This document shows, one piece after another, positions 9,443 through 17,508 of a stretch of DNA of 64,000 nt. A program made the position numbers and the translations under genes. Origin of the DNA: Chondromyces crocatus (GTDB taxonomy: Bacteria > Myxococcota_A > Polyangia > Polyangiales > Polyangiaceae); assembly GCF_001189295.1 (NCBI RefSeq), contig NZ_CP012159.1, forward strand, positions 9,408,501-9,472,500. The letters are read 5' to 3'. Each line of letters starts with the position of its first letter. Position 1 is the first letter of the stretch. The notes below the pieces were generated by a model. That model saw nothing but the letters and a program-made list of their open reading frames with translations, searched no databases and was not told where the DNA came from.

Positions 9443-9648
9443 GATCCTGCCGGCCCGTGCGGCGCGCTGGAGCATCCCATGCAGAGCCCCTCCCTGGCCA
9501 ACCCGCTCGCCCCCCACGCGCGCCCCACCGCCTCGCGCGCTCGTCGGACGCGCCTCTTGCAGGATCAGGCAATCCTCTTGCGCAATCCGGCAACCGGGCT
9601 CTCCCCCCGGCAATTACCTTCCACGCAGGCACCGACGAGGCGAGCCCC
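9443..9648. promoter_or_regulatory. Divergent control region with repeated GCAAT half-sites
   Basis: 206-bp gap between the channel gene (-) and the AraC gene (+). Near the AraC start there are repeated half-site-like words: GGCAATCC at 9,568, CGCAATCC at 9,581, GGCAACC at 9,589 and GGCAATTACC at 9,609. The first sits in GGAT-N6-ATCC symmetry. These are plausible binding sites for the adjacent AraC protein acting on its own promoter. This is inferred from spacing and repetition only; no core promoter was identified with confidence. Confidence 0.35.
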
Positions 9649-10608
9649 ATGACCCCCGAACGCGCCCAGCCTGGCCCCACAGCGGGCATCCACGACGAGA
9701 TCCTCCACCGGGCCTCGCGCCTCACGGCCACCGACGGCTTCACCACCACCGCCATCCCGTTCCTGTCGCTCATCCGCTCGTCCCGCACGACGACCACCAG
9801 CCACGGCATCCTCGATCCCTCCCTCTGCCTCGTCGTGCAGGGAGAGAAGCGGCTCCACATCGCCACACGCACCTTCGACTACGGCCCCGGCAGCTACGTC
9901 GTCTCCGTGATGGACTTCCCGACCTCCGGGCAGATCACCCGCGCCTCGAGACCCGCCCCCTACATCGGCCTCCGCATCACCCTCACGCCCAAAGAACTCG
10001 CTGCCATCATCGTCGAGGCCAGGCTGCAACTCCTCGACGAGACGCTGGTACCGGGCCCCTCCGTGTTCATCGGCGACGCCGACGCGGCCCTGCAGCGCAG
10101 CGTGCTCCGCCTCCTCCAGCTCCTCGACGACCCGCAGGACACCGACTTCCTCGCTGCCAGCGCCAAGCGGGAGGTCCTCTACCGCCTCCTCCGCGGCCCC
10201 CTCGGCCCGACCCTCGTCCGCTGCATCCTCCAGAAGGACCTGCGCATCGAGCGCGCCATCGCCTGGCTCAAGGACCACTTCGACGAGCCACTGCGCATCG
10301 AGGCCCTCGCCCGCGCGAGCCACATGAGCGTCTCCAGCCTCCAGCACAAGTTCAAGGCCGCCACCACCATGGGCCCCTTGCAGTTCCAGAAGCAGCTCCG
10401 CCTGCACGAAGCGCGGCGCCTGCTCCTGATGGGCGGCGTCGACGCCGGCGGCGCGGCCTACCGCGTCGGGTACGAGAGCCCCTCGCAGTTCAGCCGCGAG
10501 TACCGACGCCTGTTCGGCTCCCCGCCCCTCCAGGACGTCAAGCGCCAGCGAAGCCGCCCCGATCCCGAGAAGTTCCACGCCACACGCGAAGAAAGGACAG
10601 AGCCATGA
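9649..10608 (+). CDS. AraC-family transcriptional regulator
   Basis: 319 residues. The N-terminal ~190 residues form an AraC_N cupin-type sensor (SLCLVVQGEKRLHIATRTFD, YGPGSYVVSVMDFP, KELAAIIVEA). The C-terminal part is a two-helix-turn-helix AraC/XylS DNA-binding domain (IERAIAWLKDHFDEPLRIEA, ASHMSVSSLQHKFKAATTMG, GYESPSQFSREYRRLFG). The ATG at 9,649 places the product right after the GCAAT half-sites. Its stop overlaps the aldehyde dehydrogenase start as ATGA (10,605-10,608), a translationally coupled pair. It therefore probably controls the dehydrogenase in response to an aldehyde or a related metabolite; the inducer is not deducible. Confidence 0.93.
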   Translation: MTPERAQPGPTAGIHDEILHRASRLTATDGFTTTAIPFLSLIRSSRTTTTSHGILDPSLCLVVQGEKRLHIATRTFDYGPGSYVVSVMDFPTSGQITRASRPAPYIGLRITLTPKELAAIIVEARLQLLDETLVPGPSVFIGDADAALQRSVLRLLQLLDDPQDTDFLAASAKREVLYRLLRGPLGPTLVRCILQKDLRIERAIAWLKDHFDEPLRIEALARASHMSVSSLQHKFKAATTMGPLQFQKQLRLHEARRLLLMGGVDAGGAAYRVGYESPSQFSREYRRLFGSPPLQDVKRQRSRPDPEKFHATREERTEP

Positions 10609-12026
10609 AGCGAATTCATCAGATCTACGTGAATGGCAGGTTCGTCGATCCTCACGGCACCGAGACGATGCAGCTCGTCAACCCCTCCACCAGGGAGGTC
10701 CTCGGCGTCGTCACCCTGGGCGACGAGCACGACACCCGCGACGCCATCGCCGCCGCCAAGACCGCCTACGCCACCTACGACCGCTCGACCCTGGAAGAGC
10801 GCGCCACCTACCTGAAGCGCCTGCACGACGCCGTGCGCGCCCGCTCCCGCGATCTCGTCGAGGTGATGATCGAGGAGTTCGGCGGCACCCGCTTCTTCTG
10901 CGAGGACATCATCCGCCGCGCCATCGACGCCTTCCCCCACGCCACCGAGGTGATGCAGTCGTTCCAGTTCGTCCGCCCCGCGGGCAAAGCGACGGTGCAC
11001 ATGGATCCCCTCGGCGTCGTCGGCATCATCACGCCCTGGAACGCCAGCGCCGCCTTCGTGTGCAGCAAGCTCGCCATGGCCCTCGCCGCGGGCAGCACCG
11101 CCGTCATCAAGCCGAGTGAGCTGAGCGCCTGCCAGACCCAGATCCTGACCGAGTGCTTCCACGCCGCCGAGCTGCCCCCGGGCCTGTTCAACATCGTGAA
11201 CGGCCGCGGCGACGTCGTCGGCACCGAACTCACCCGCCACCCCGACATCGGCAAGATCTCCTTCACCGGCTCCACCGCCGTCGGCAAGACCATCGCCCGC
11301 GGCGCCGCCGAGACCATGAAGCGCGTCACCCTGGAACTCGGTGGCAAGTCCCCGAACGTGCTCCTCGACGACGCCGACTTCGCGCAGGCCATCCCCCTCG
11401 CCGTGATGAGCGCCTTCATGAACAGCGGCCAGGCCTGCCTCGCCGGCACCCGCCTCCTCGTCCCCGAGGGCCGCCTCGACGAGGCCAAGCGCCTCCTCGT
11501 CCAGGCCGTCTCCGCCGTCCGCGTCGGCCCCCCTGGCGACGCCGCGACCCAGATCGGCCCCCTGGTCACCCAGAAGCAGTACGAGCGCGTGCAGGGCTAC
11601 ATCCGCCTCGGCATCGAGGAGGGCGCCGAGCTGCTCATCGGCGGCGAGGGCCCGCCCCCTGGCCTCGAAGCCGGCTACTTCCCCCGACCCACCGTGTTCA
11701 CCGGCGTCACGAACGACATGCGCATCGCCCGCGAAGAGATCTTCGGCCCGGTCCTCTCCGTGCTGACCTTCAAGGACGACGAGGACGCCATCCGCATCGC
11801 CAACGACACCGACTACGGCCTCCAGGCCTACGTCAGCGGTGGTGACCCCGAGCGCGCCCACCGCGTCGCCCAGCGCCTCGTCGCCGGCCGCGTCTTCATC
11901 AACGGCCTCTTCGACGAGCCGCACGCGCCCTTCGGCGGCTTCAAGCAGTCCGGCCTGGGGCGCGAGTTCGGCACCTACGGCCTGGAGGCCTACCTGGAGC
12001 CGAAGGCCGTGATGGCCCCCGGCTGA
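10605..12026 (+). CDS. NAD(P)-dependent aldehyde dehydrogenase
   Basis: 473 residues, normal length for the ALDH superfamily; oxidises an aldehyde to the acid with NAD(P)+. The conserved PLGVVGIITPWNA, FTGSTAVGKTI, general-base Glu in LELGGKSPN (about residue 244) and nucleophile Cys in SGQACLAGTR (about residue 278) are all present, as is EEIFGPVLSVL near the C-terminus. The start is fixed by GGACAG upstream and by the ATGA overlap with the AraC gene. Cytoplasmic. The substrate is unknown; pairing with an AraC regulator fits an inducible aldehyde detoxification or catabolic step. Confidence 0.95.
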   Translation: MKRIHQIYVNGRFVDPHGTETMQLVNPSTREVLGVVTLGDEHDTRDAIAAAKTAYATYDRSTLEERATYLKRLHDAVRARSRDLVEVMIEEFGGTRFFCEDIIRRAIDAFPHATEVMQSFQFVRPAGKATVHMDPLGVVGIITPWNASAAFVCSKLAMALAAGSTAVIKPSELSACQTQILTECFHAAELPPGLFNIVNGRGDVVGTELTRHPDIGKISFTGSTAVGKTIARGAAETMKRVTLELGGKSPNVLLDDADFAQAIPLAVMSAFMNSGQACLAGTRLLVPEGRLDEAKRLLVQAVSAVRVGPPGDAATQIGPLVTQKQYERVQGYIRLGIEEGAELLIGGEGPPPGLEAGYFPRPTVFTGVTNDMRIAREEIFGPVLSVLTFKDDEDAIRIANDTDYGLQAYVSGGDPERAHRVAQRLVAGRVFINGLFDEPHAPFGGFKQSGLGREFGTYGLEAYLEPKAVMAPG

Positions 12027-12089
12027 GAGCGACGACGCACGACGCGGTCACCCCTGACGCAAACGGAGGGCGAAAGGGGTCGAGGCGGC

Positions 12090-12752
12090 TCAGGGAGCCA
12101 CCGGTACGCTCAGCCACCCGCCGATCAACGGCAGGGTGAAATCGGCCGAGACCCACCTCGGCGAGAGACCCGCAAAGGCGTCGTGCTCCGACATGTAAAC
12201 GGGGACGCGAAACCGATAGCGGCCGCCGGGGAAGGTGAGCGGCTTGTAGCAGGGACAACCGCTCGGTCGCTCGGAGGCGTGGTAGTGAATCCCACCCCAG
12301 AAGAGCAACCTCGGCCTTCCTGGCGTGATTTCACTCACGCTGCCGATGCACCTCTGGCACGAGCCACAGACATCGACGGGCTCGAAGGCGCAGTCCACCC
12401 TGCACCCCTCGTGAACCTCGAGGGGCTTGGTGTAGCCATCGGCGCACGAGGTGATCTCGTACCGGCCGAGGCAATCCATGAACATGTACACAGGCGTGTC
12501 GGAGGCGTTCTCCAGCCGGATCTCGATCCCGCGCTTCGGGTCCTGCTCCTCGGGCAGCCTGCATTCCGGCGGCATCTCGTCGACCGGGATTTCCCCGCCC
12601 CCACTGCTGGCTCCGCCACTTTCCGTTCCTGCACTGCCGTCCGGCATCTCCTCGGCGTCCGCGCAGGCCGCGCCACTCAGCGCCGCACATAACACGGCGA
12701 CGATCGACAGCAGCGTGACGGAAAGTGTGGGCTCGTCTCGTCGTGAATGCAT
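12090..12752 (-). CDS. Ten-cysteine lipoprotein family, copy 1
   Basis: 220 residues from the ATG at 12,752, preceded by GGGAGGG; an ATG six bases upstream sits directly on that ribosome site and is less likely. A signal peptide ending at SGAAC and a Gly/Ser linker precede a cysteine-rich domain. The domain has ten cysteines spaced C-x29-C-x8-C-x13-C-x3-C-x7-C-x2-C-x2-C-x30-C-x-C, the pattern found in four other proteins of this window. Family words: SDTPVYM, CADGYTKPL, RYRFRVPVYM and SPRWVSADF. This copy is the most divergent: its last motif is CPCY rather than CxCH. Probably exported and lipidated; function unknown. Likely disulfide-bonded or metal-binding. Confidence 0.8.
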   Translation of the reverse strand: MHSRRDEPTLSVTLLSIVAVLCAALSGAACADAEEMPDGSAGTESGGASSGGGEIPVDEMPPECRLPEEQDPKRGIEIRLENASDTPVYMFMDCLGRYEITSCADGYTKPLEVHEGCRVDCAFEPVDVCGSCQRCIGSVSEITPGRPRLLFWGGIHYHASERPSGCPCYKPLTFPGGRYRFRVPVYMSEHDAFAGLSPRWVSADFTLPLIGGWLSVPVAP

Positions 12753-12876
12753 GGACATCCCTCCCGGAAGGCTGAGTTCCAGGCGAGCTTATCCCGGACG
12801 ACGAGATTATTTCACCCCTCCAGCACCGCAGCAGAGCTGAGACCTTTCGGGACGCGGGGTGAGGGTGCCAGCCCCG

Positions 12877-13539
12877 TCAGGGCGCGAGCGGCACGAGGAT
12901 CACCGCGGCGGTCATGCGCAGCTCGAAATCGACCGAGACCCAGCGGGGCGAGACGTTCGCCTCGGCGTCGGCTGCCGAGGCATGGACGGGGACGCGGAGG
13001 CGATAGCGTGCAGAAGGGGCGGCGATCGTGTTGTGGCAGGAGCAGCCCGTGGCGTCGTTGCCGAAGGTGAAGTGCTTGCCGCTCCATGCCACCCGCACTT
13101 CCTTGTGGGGCGCGATCATCTCCGCGCTCTGCGAGCACGGAGCGCACGCGCGACACCCCTGGGGGGAACCGCTCGCGCACTCCTGAGTGCAGGTGGCGTG
13201 CACGAACAGAGGCTTGGTGTAGCCGTCGGCGCACGCCGAGATCTCGTACTGGAGTTCGCAGCTCTTCGACAGGTACACGGGCGTATCCCCGGCGTTGTCG
13301 AAGCTGAACGTCACGCCGGAGCCGTAGGGTCCCTCCGCCTCGATCCTGCAAGCAGGCGGGACCTCGCCGCCTTGCCCTCCGGCCCCTCCGGCCCCTCCAG
13401 CACCACCGCTGCCACCCACGACGCCGCCGGTCTCCACGGCGGCCCCGCAGGCCGTCACCGCGAAGAGCGTGGTCGACAGAGCCAGGGACGACAGGGGCCC
13501 AGACGAGAAGATCACCGTGGATCGCCGCCTTGAATGCAT
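12877..13539 (-). CDS. Ten-cysteine lipoprotein family, copy 2
   Basis: 220 residues; ATG at 13,539 with AGGAAAGGG upstream. The N-terminus MHSRRRS is shared with its neighbours, followed by a hydrophobic segment and the lipobox FAVTAC. A long Gly/Ala linker (GGAGGAGGAGGQGG) leads to the cysteine domain with the spacing given for copy 1, ending in CSCH. Conserved words are AGDTPVYL, SACADGYTKPL, APSARYRLRVPV and SPRWVSVDFEL. It lies in the middle of three same-strand tandem copies, 124 bp from copy 1 and 55 bp from copy 3, consistent with local gene duplication. I do not recognise a named domain. Confidence 0.82.
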   Translation of the reverse strand: MHSRRRSTVIFSSGPLSSLALSTTLFAVTACGAAVETGGVVGGSGGAGGAGGAGGQGGEVPPACRIEAEGPYGSGVTFSFDNAGDTPVYLSKSCELQYEISACADGYTKPLFVHATCTQECASGSPQGCRACAPCSQSAEMIAPHKEVRVAWSGKHFTFGNDATGCSCHNTIAAPSARYRLRVPVHASAADAEANVSPRWVSVDFELRMTAAVILVPLAP

Positions 13540-13594
13540 GGAGGTTCCCTTTCCTGAGCAAGCTTGCGAAGCCCTCGAGAGCCTGGCGCAGGCG

Positions 13595-14236
13595 TCACGG
13601 CGCGAGCGGCACGGGGACCACGACGTTTCTCGTGCCCAGCTCGAAATCGACCGAGACCCAGCGGGGCGAGACGTTCGCCTCGGCATCTTCCGCCGACGCA
13701 AAGACGGGGATGCGCAGGCGGTAGCGCGCTGCGGGAGCCGTGAACGTGTCGTGGCAGGAACAACCTGCAGAGCTGGTGCCGAACCGGAAGTGCTTCCCAC
13801 TCCAGCCCACGGGCACGGTCTCCTGAGGTTGGACCACCTCCGCGCTCTGCAAGCACGGAGCACACGCGATGCAGCCCTGAGAGGGGGCGTTGGTGCACTC
13901 CAGACTGCACGAAGCATGCACGGCGAGCGGCTCGCTGTACCCGTCGGCGCACGCCGAGATCTCGTAGCGGAGGTTGCAGTCCTCCCACAGGTAGACGGGC
14001 GAGTCCCCACCATTCTCGAAGTTGAACGTCACCCCGTAGGTGAGGCCGGGCTCCGCCTCGACCCGGCACTCGGGCGGAATCTCCTCCCCTGGGCCGCCAG
14101 CTCCCCCTCCTTCCCCGTCGCCGTCCCCGGGATTCACGGACGAACCGCACCCTGCCGCCGCGAGGAGCGAGATGGGCAGGGCAGCAAGTGCAAGGGATGC
14201 GAGAAAGAGCGGATTGCGACGTCGCGGTGAATGCAT
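13595..14236 (-). CDS. Ten-cysteine lipoprotein family, copy 3
   Basis: 213 residues from the ATG at 14,236 (GAGGAAA eight bases upstream); a longer start at 14,263 lacks a ribosome site. It begins MHSPRRR like its neighbours, has a hydrophobic segment with a lipobox-like LAAAGC, a short Gly-rich linker, then the cysteine domain with identical spacing. Words seen are GGDSPVYLWEDC, SACADGYSEPL, WSGKHFRFG, CSCHDT, APAARYRLRIPV and SPRWVSVDFEL. It is closest to copy 2. It is the first gene transcribed in the tandem, so a promoter probably lies in the 177-bp gap up to 14,413. Function unknown. Confidence 0.82.
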   Translation of the reverse strand: MHSPRRRNPLFLASLALAALPISLLAAAGCGSSVNPGDGDGEGGGAGGPGEEIPPECRVEAEPGLTYGVTFNFENGGDSPVYLWEDCNLRYEISACADGYSEPLAVHASCSLECTNAPSQGCIACAPCLQSAEVVQPQETVPVGWSGKHFRFGTSSAGCSCHDTFTAPAARYRLRIPVFASAEDAEANVSPRWVSVDFELGTRNVVVPVPLAP

Positions 14237-14413
14237 GGGGGTTTCCTCGTCAAGCAAGTTCAAGAACGACAGGAAGCCTATCGCGTCTCAGCACCTGCGT
14301 CTTCACCCACGCCCCCCCGGTCGAGACGAGACCGACGACCCCACCGCGACGAGCTCCAGGTGTCAGCGATGAATCGCGGGTGGCGGCCCCCAGCGGCGCC
14401 CCCGTGGGCGTGG

Positions 14414-15238
14414 CTACGAGGATGCAGCCTCGGCCTTTCGTCCCCAGACCTGGAAGAACAGGTGCGAGATGACGAGCACGTCTTCGCGCGCCAGGTGGGC
14501 CACGACCGTCGCGAGCAGCGCGTCCAGCTCCTTTGCCTCGATCCTGCCCCCCTCGATCAGCGCAGGGCGCACGTTCTCGATGAAGCGAACGAAGATGTCG
14601 CGACGTGAGTGACCCGGGGGATACACGTGCACGAGCGGCCGGACCTGGATGTCGGTCAGCCCCGCCTCGCGGAACATGCGGTGGGTGCGGCGACCCAGGA
14701 ATGGGTCGATGCCGCCATCACGCGAGTTCTCCTGGTAAACGTCGAGGAGCCGGTCCCACGCTTCGCACGGCGGGTCACAGCGATGCGACGAGTAGTCGGC
14801 TTCATGGCTGGCGACCATCCCGCCCGGACGCGCCAGCGCGACCATCTCACGGACGATCTCCTCGGGTCGCGGCACATTGACCAGCACGAGACGCGCGTGG
14901 ACGAGATCGAACGAGCCATGCGGCAGCCCCGTCGCTCGGGCGTCCCCCTCGACCAGCGTGACGTTGTGCAGGCCGCGTTCGGCCATGAAGGCGCGCGCCA
15001 GCGCGACCGTGTCGCCACTGCGTTCGAGCCCCACCACCGTGCCCGCTGAGCCCACACGGGCAGAGAGATCCTCCAGCACGCCGCTCGGGCCACACCCCAG
15101 GTCGATCACGCGAGCCCCCGCAGGAATGTCGAGCTGATCGAAGAGCCAGCTCGCCTCCGCCGAGAGCTCCTGCGTCTGTCGCCTCAGACGCTGCTCCTCC
15201 GTGGCGCTGTGACCGAGCAAGTACGCGGTTTCCTTCAT
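14414..15238 (-). CDS. Class I SAM-dependent methyltransferase
   Basis: 274 residues from the second of two adjacent ATGs (AAGGA six bases before it). It contains the SAM-binding motif VIDLGCGPSGVLEDLS, the acidic end of strand 2 (VVGLERSGD), and post-I motifs ARATGLPHGSFDLVHARLVL and LARPGGMVASHEADY, as in ubiE/arsM-type small-molecule methyltransferases. No signal peptide. The substrate is not deducible. It ends 178 bp from lipoprotein copy 3 on the same strand and begins 197 bp from the immunity-like gene at 15,435; I see no functional link to either. Confidence 0.88.
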   Translation of the reverse strand: MKETAYLLGHSATEEQRLRRQTQELSAEASWLFDQLDIPAGARVIDLGCGPSGVLEDLSARVGSAGTVVGLERSGDTVALARAFMAERGLHNVTLVEGDARATGLPHGSFDLVHARLVLVNVPRPEEIVREMVALARPGGMVASHEADYSSHRCDPPCEAWDRLLDVYQENSRDGGIDPFLGRRTHRMFREAGLTDIQVRPLVHVYPPGHSRRDIFVRFIENVRPALIEGGRIEAKELDALLATVVAHLAREDVLVISHLFFQVWGRKAEAASS

Positions 15239-15434
15239 CATCCTTCCTTGGTCCATCCGTGGACCGTCTGGCAACGAGGATCGTGCGTGGCCACGACGTC
15301 GAAGAACGAGGGGAAACTTCGCGGTTCGTGGTCGTGGATTGATGCGACCACAGCCAGTGCACGCCCATCTGCGCTCCTGCTGCTGCCTCCGAACGAGCCT
15401 GGGCACGGGTTCGCACTCTGGCCATTCCGCTCTG

Positions 15435-15785
15435 TCATTGATTACGCTTTCTTTTGCCCATGAAGATCTCGATGTCGCTCAGAGCATTCTCCACATAATC
15501 AGCCGTCCTCGGGTCTTTGCTCAACTCTTCGAGGCGTGGAAGAACCCTTGCGAGGTCCAGCGTGCGATGAATTCGAGCCAGATGGCCAAAGCAGACCGCC
15601 GACATGGCTCGCACCGCCCACTCCGGGTGGCGTGAGCACTGGAAGCACTTCTCCTGCACCCATCTCCAGTCCTCACCACTCAACGTGATGGCGACGAGCG
15701 TCTCCTCGATCTGCTCCACCGAGCCATGCTGAAGCAGCTCTTCGGCTCGCTCCCGCTCCACGGGCTCTGGATTGACATACTTCAT
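15435..15785 (-). CDS. Helical (HEAT-like) protein, candidate orphan immunity protein
   Basis: 116 residues from the ATG at 15,785; a longer in-frame start at 15,842, six bases after the upstream stop, is possible by reinitiation. The protein is almost entirely helical with HEAT-repeat character (VEQIEETLVAITLSGEDWRW, HPEWAVRAMSAVCFGHLARI, LDLARVLPRLEELSKD). Small HEAT-like proteins next to rhs modules are often toxin-neutralising. It is the last gene of the rhs array. Its GC content is clearly lower than that of surrounding genes, which suggests recent transfer. The immunity role is inferred from position; no toxin partner remains next to it. Confidence 0.65.
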   Translation of the reverse strand: MKYVNPEPVERERAEELLQHGSVEQIEETLVAITLSGEDWRWVQEKCFQCSRHPEWAVRAMSAVCFGHLARIHRTLDLARVLPRLEELSKDPRTADYVENALSDIEIFMGKRKRNQ

Positions 15786-15848
15786 GTGAGACTCGGTTCT
15801 CCTCGATGTCTCTCGACGAACCTCGGGTTCGAGACACGGCATTGCACT

Positions 15849-16211
15849 TCAGTACCCGATCCCTCTGGCAGCTTCCTTCAAGCTCCTCTCCAGCAACGCT
15901 CGATCCTCGCTGGATAGCGTGAGGCGCTTGAAGCCGATCCATCCAGGGATATCCCTGAGAGCATTGCGCCAGACATCTTGAAAGTAGACAGGATCGAGTT
16001 CCCATCGCTCAGGTGGGATGCCTCTGTGGATGTAGCCACGGACGATCCAAAGATCGATGAGCAGCTTGTACCCTTCTTTGCCGATGTGAACATGTGCCTC
16101 GTCCAACCACACGAGGCATGATCTCATGATGTCGAACGACGGCGTGCACGTCGGATCAGCGACGAGCTGTTCGAGAATCTGCCGATCACCTTCGCTGAAG
16201 CGCATCTCCAT
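15849..16211 (-). CDS. Small cytoplasmic protein, candidate orphan immunity protein
   Basis: 120 residues; ATG at 16,211 with GGAG seven bases upstream. No signal peptide, membrane segment or recognised domain. It is Trp/Tyr-rich with acidic patches (RFSEGDRQILEQLV, CLVWLDEAHVHIGKEGYKLL, ERWELDPVYFQDVWRNAL). It lies between the broken rhs module and the HEAT-like gene, has the lower GC content of the immunity genes rather than that of the chromosome, and ends six or more bases before the next gene. This fits an immunity gene whose cognate toxin tip was lost when the 43-bp repeat replaced it. The role is inferred from context. Confidence 0.6.
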   Translation of the reverse strand: MEMRFSEGDRQILEQLVADPTCTPSFDIMRSCLVWLDEAHVHIGKEGYKLLIDLWIVRGYIHRGIPPERWELDPVYFQDVWRNALRDIPGWIGFKRLTLSSEDRALLERSLKEAARGIGY

Positions 16212-16400
16212 TTCATCACTCCGAGATGGGGAAACCGCACACACCAGCGCGCCCCTTCAGCCTCCAGCCCGCGCTCCCGAGGCGCCTCCCTCCCATCATC
16301 GCTCCCACCCAGCCCCCCCGCTCGTGAATCGCTCGAGAATCGCGCAGCAGGGCGTGACGGGCAGGGTGACTTCCCGGCCCCCCGCAGACCATCCGCGCGC

Positions 16401-16472
16401 GCAGCAACGTTGCACGCACCACCGCGGAACTTACGGCGACCGTGCAGCAACGCTGCCGGCACCACCGCGGCA
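16401..16472 (+). repeat. Two copies of the 43-bp repeat at the broken rhs tip
   Basis: Two units start at 16,402 and 16,445 (period 43), each beginning CAGCAACG and containing GCACCACCGCGG. They match the six-copy array at 24,482 and share its left flank CCCGCAGACCATCCGCG. The second unit is cut after CACCACCGCGG and runs directly into rhs-homologous sequence at 16,473, exactly where the toxin-specific tip of the intact rhs gene would begin. Confidence 0.85.
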
Positions 16473-16894
16473 GCTTCCTCCAGGGTCCCCTCGACGACCT
16501 TGGGCGGCTCGGGTGGTTTCGGCTCGCGGGGAGGACCGAAGACCCAGATGGTGCAGCCTTGCGAGCAGCCACCTTCCGTTGCAGGTGGCTGCTCCTGAAA
16601 CCGACTCGGATCGACCAGCGACAGCGGGCTGTTGAGCACGTACGAGTAGCCGTTCCAGCTCTGCCCGAAGCAAGGCCGCGGCACGAGCGGATCTGGCGTG
16701 AGGAACCGTCCGAGCTTCGGGTCGTAGATGCGCCCCTTCATGTTCACGAGGCCGAGGTCGAGGTCGGCCACATGCCCGGTGAAGCCCAAGGAGGACAGCT
16801 CGTGGGGTGATGGCGGCTGGCCCGAGCCCCAGTCGGGATGGCGCGGCGCGCCGAAGGCGTCGTAGCTGCGGCGCTCGGCGACGCTGCCGGTCAC
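16473..16894 (-). pseudogene. Displaced rhs core/C-terminal fragment with lost toxin tip
   Basis: A 422-bp block homologous without indels to 18,326-18,747 of the intact rhs gene. It encodes the end of the Rhs core, including GFTGHVADLDLGLVNMKG, RIYDPKLGRFLTPDPL and YSYVLNSPLSLVDPS. About nine residue differences separate it from the intact copy. One changes the conserved DPSG to DPSR, the position of the Rhs autocleavage motif. Upstream homology stops near 16,895 and no start signal is seen. Downstream it reads into 43-bp repeat DNA instead of a toxin domain. It lies immediately after the active immunity gene, so it looks like a decayed silent toxin cassette of the kind used for tip exchange in rhs loci. 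Confidence 0.85.
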
Positions 16895-16983
16895 GTCGTC
16901 CGTTGTCACCACGTATCGTCGAACCGACGATCTGGGGTCTCTACGTCCAGGTAAGCCTGAAATACGCGACGGCTGTGCGATCT

Positions 16984-17502
16984 TCACCGTCCAGTGCGCA
17001 GGCGCACCGGAGACTGCTCGAATGGGCGCAGGGGTGTGCCGGATGCCGCCAACGTCGCGGCTCCGTTGGTATAGCGAAGCGATCGGTACTCCGCGGTCGC
17101 ACCACTCTGCTCATTTACACCCACCATGCCGGCCTCGGTGTTTTTCTTGATGTCAGCCGCGATTTTGCGCCAGCGGGCTGTCGATTGAGACGTTTTGAGA
17201 TGGCTCTCGGTCAGACCGAAAGGTCCCAGGCGGCCAATGTCGAGCACCAGTACTCCCTCGTTCTTGTCGAGCAACTGCGTGTTGCTCGACGCCGAGCAAT
17301 CGATGGGTCGCTCAGCAAAGACCAACCGCCGACCCCCCTCACACTGCACGCCTTCGTCTGCGGCTTCTCGTGCGATCGGCAGCACAGCAAACGGATGATA
17401 TTCGATCGCTGCTGCATGCAGCCCTTCGCTTTCCATCCACCTTCTTACGAAGTCGTTGTTCTCATCAGGCATTGCGTAGAACTGAATAGAAATCGATGAC
17501 AT
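16984..17502 (-). CDS. Probable immunity protein for the Rhs toxin
   Basis: 172 residues. Its ATG lies six bases after the stop codon of the rhs gene, same strand, the standard toxin-immunity arrangement. No signal peptide or membrane segment, so it would act in the cytoplasm, matching a nuclease-type tip. Segments include DFVRRWMESEGLHAAAIEYH, LDKNEGVLVLDIGRLGPFG and SQSTARWRKIAADIKKNTEA. No named family recognised. GC content is below that of the surrounding chromosome, shared with the toxin tip. The C-terminal ~25 residues abut the broken rhs module and may be altered by that junction. Confidence 0.75.
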   Translation of the reverse strand: MSSISIQFYAMPDENNDFVRRWMESEGLHAAAIEYHPFAVLPIAREAADEGVQCEGGRRLVFAERPIDCSASSNTQLLDKNEGVLVLDIGRLGPFGLTESHLKTSQSTARWRKIAADIKKNTEAGMVGVNEQSGATAEYRSLRYTNGAATLAASGTPLRPFEQSPVRLRTGR

Positions 17503-17508
17503 CGGATC

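Noticed and set aside
9441..10604. N-terminal extension of the aldehyde dehydrogenase
   Set aside because: The extension is an out-of-phase reading of the AraC gene; the ATG at 10,605 has a ribosome site and gives the normal enzyme length.
16895..16983. A complete start for the displaced rhs module
   Set aside because: Homology to rhs ends at 16,894 and the preceding residues resemble neither a signal nor YD repeats; no ribosome site was found.
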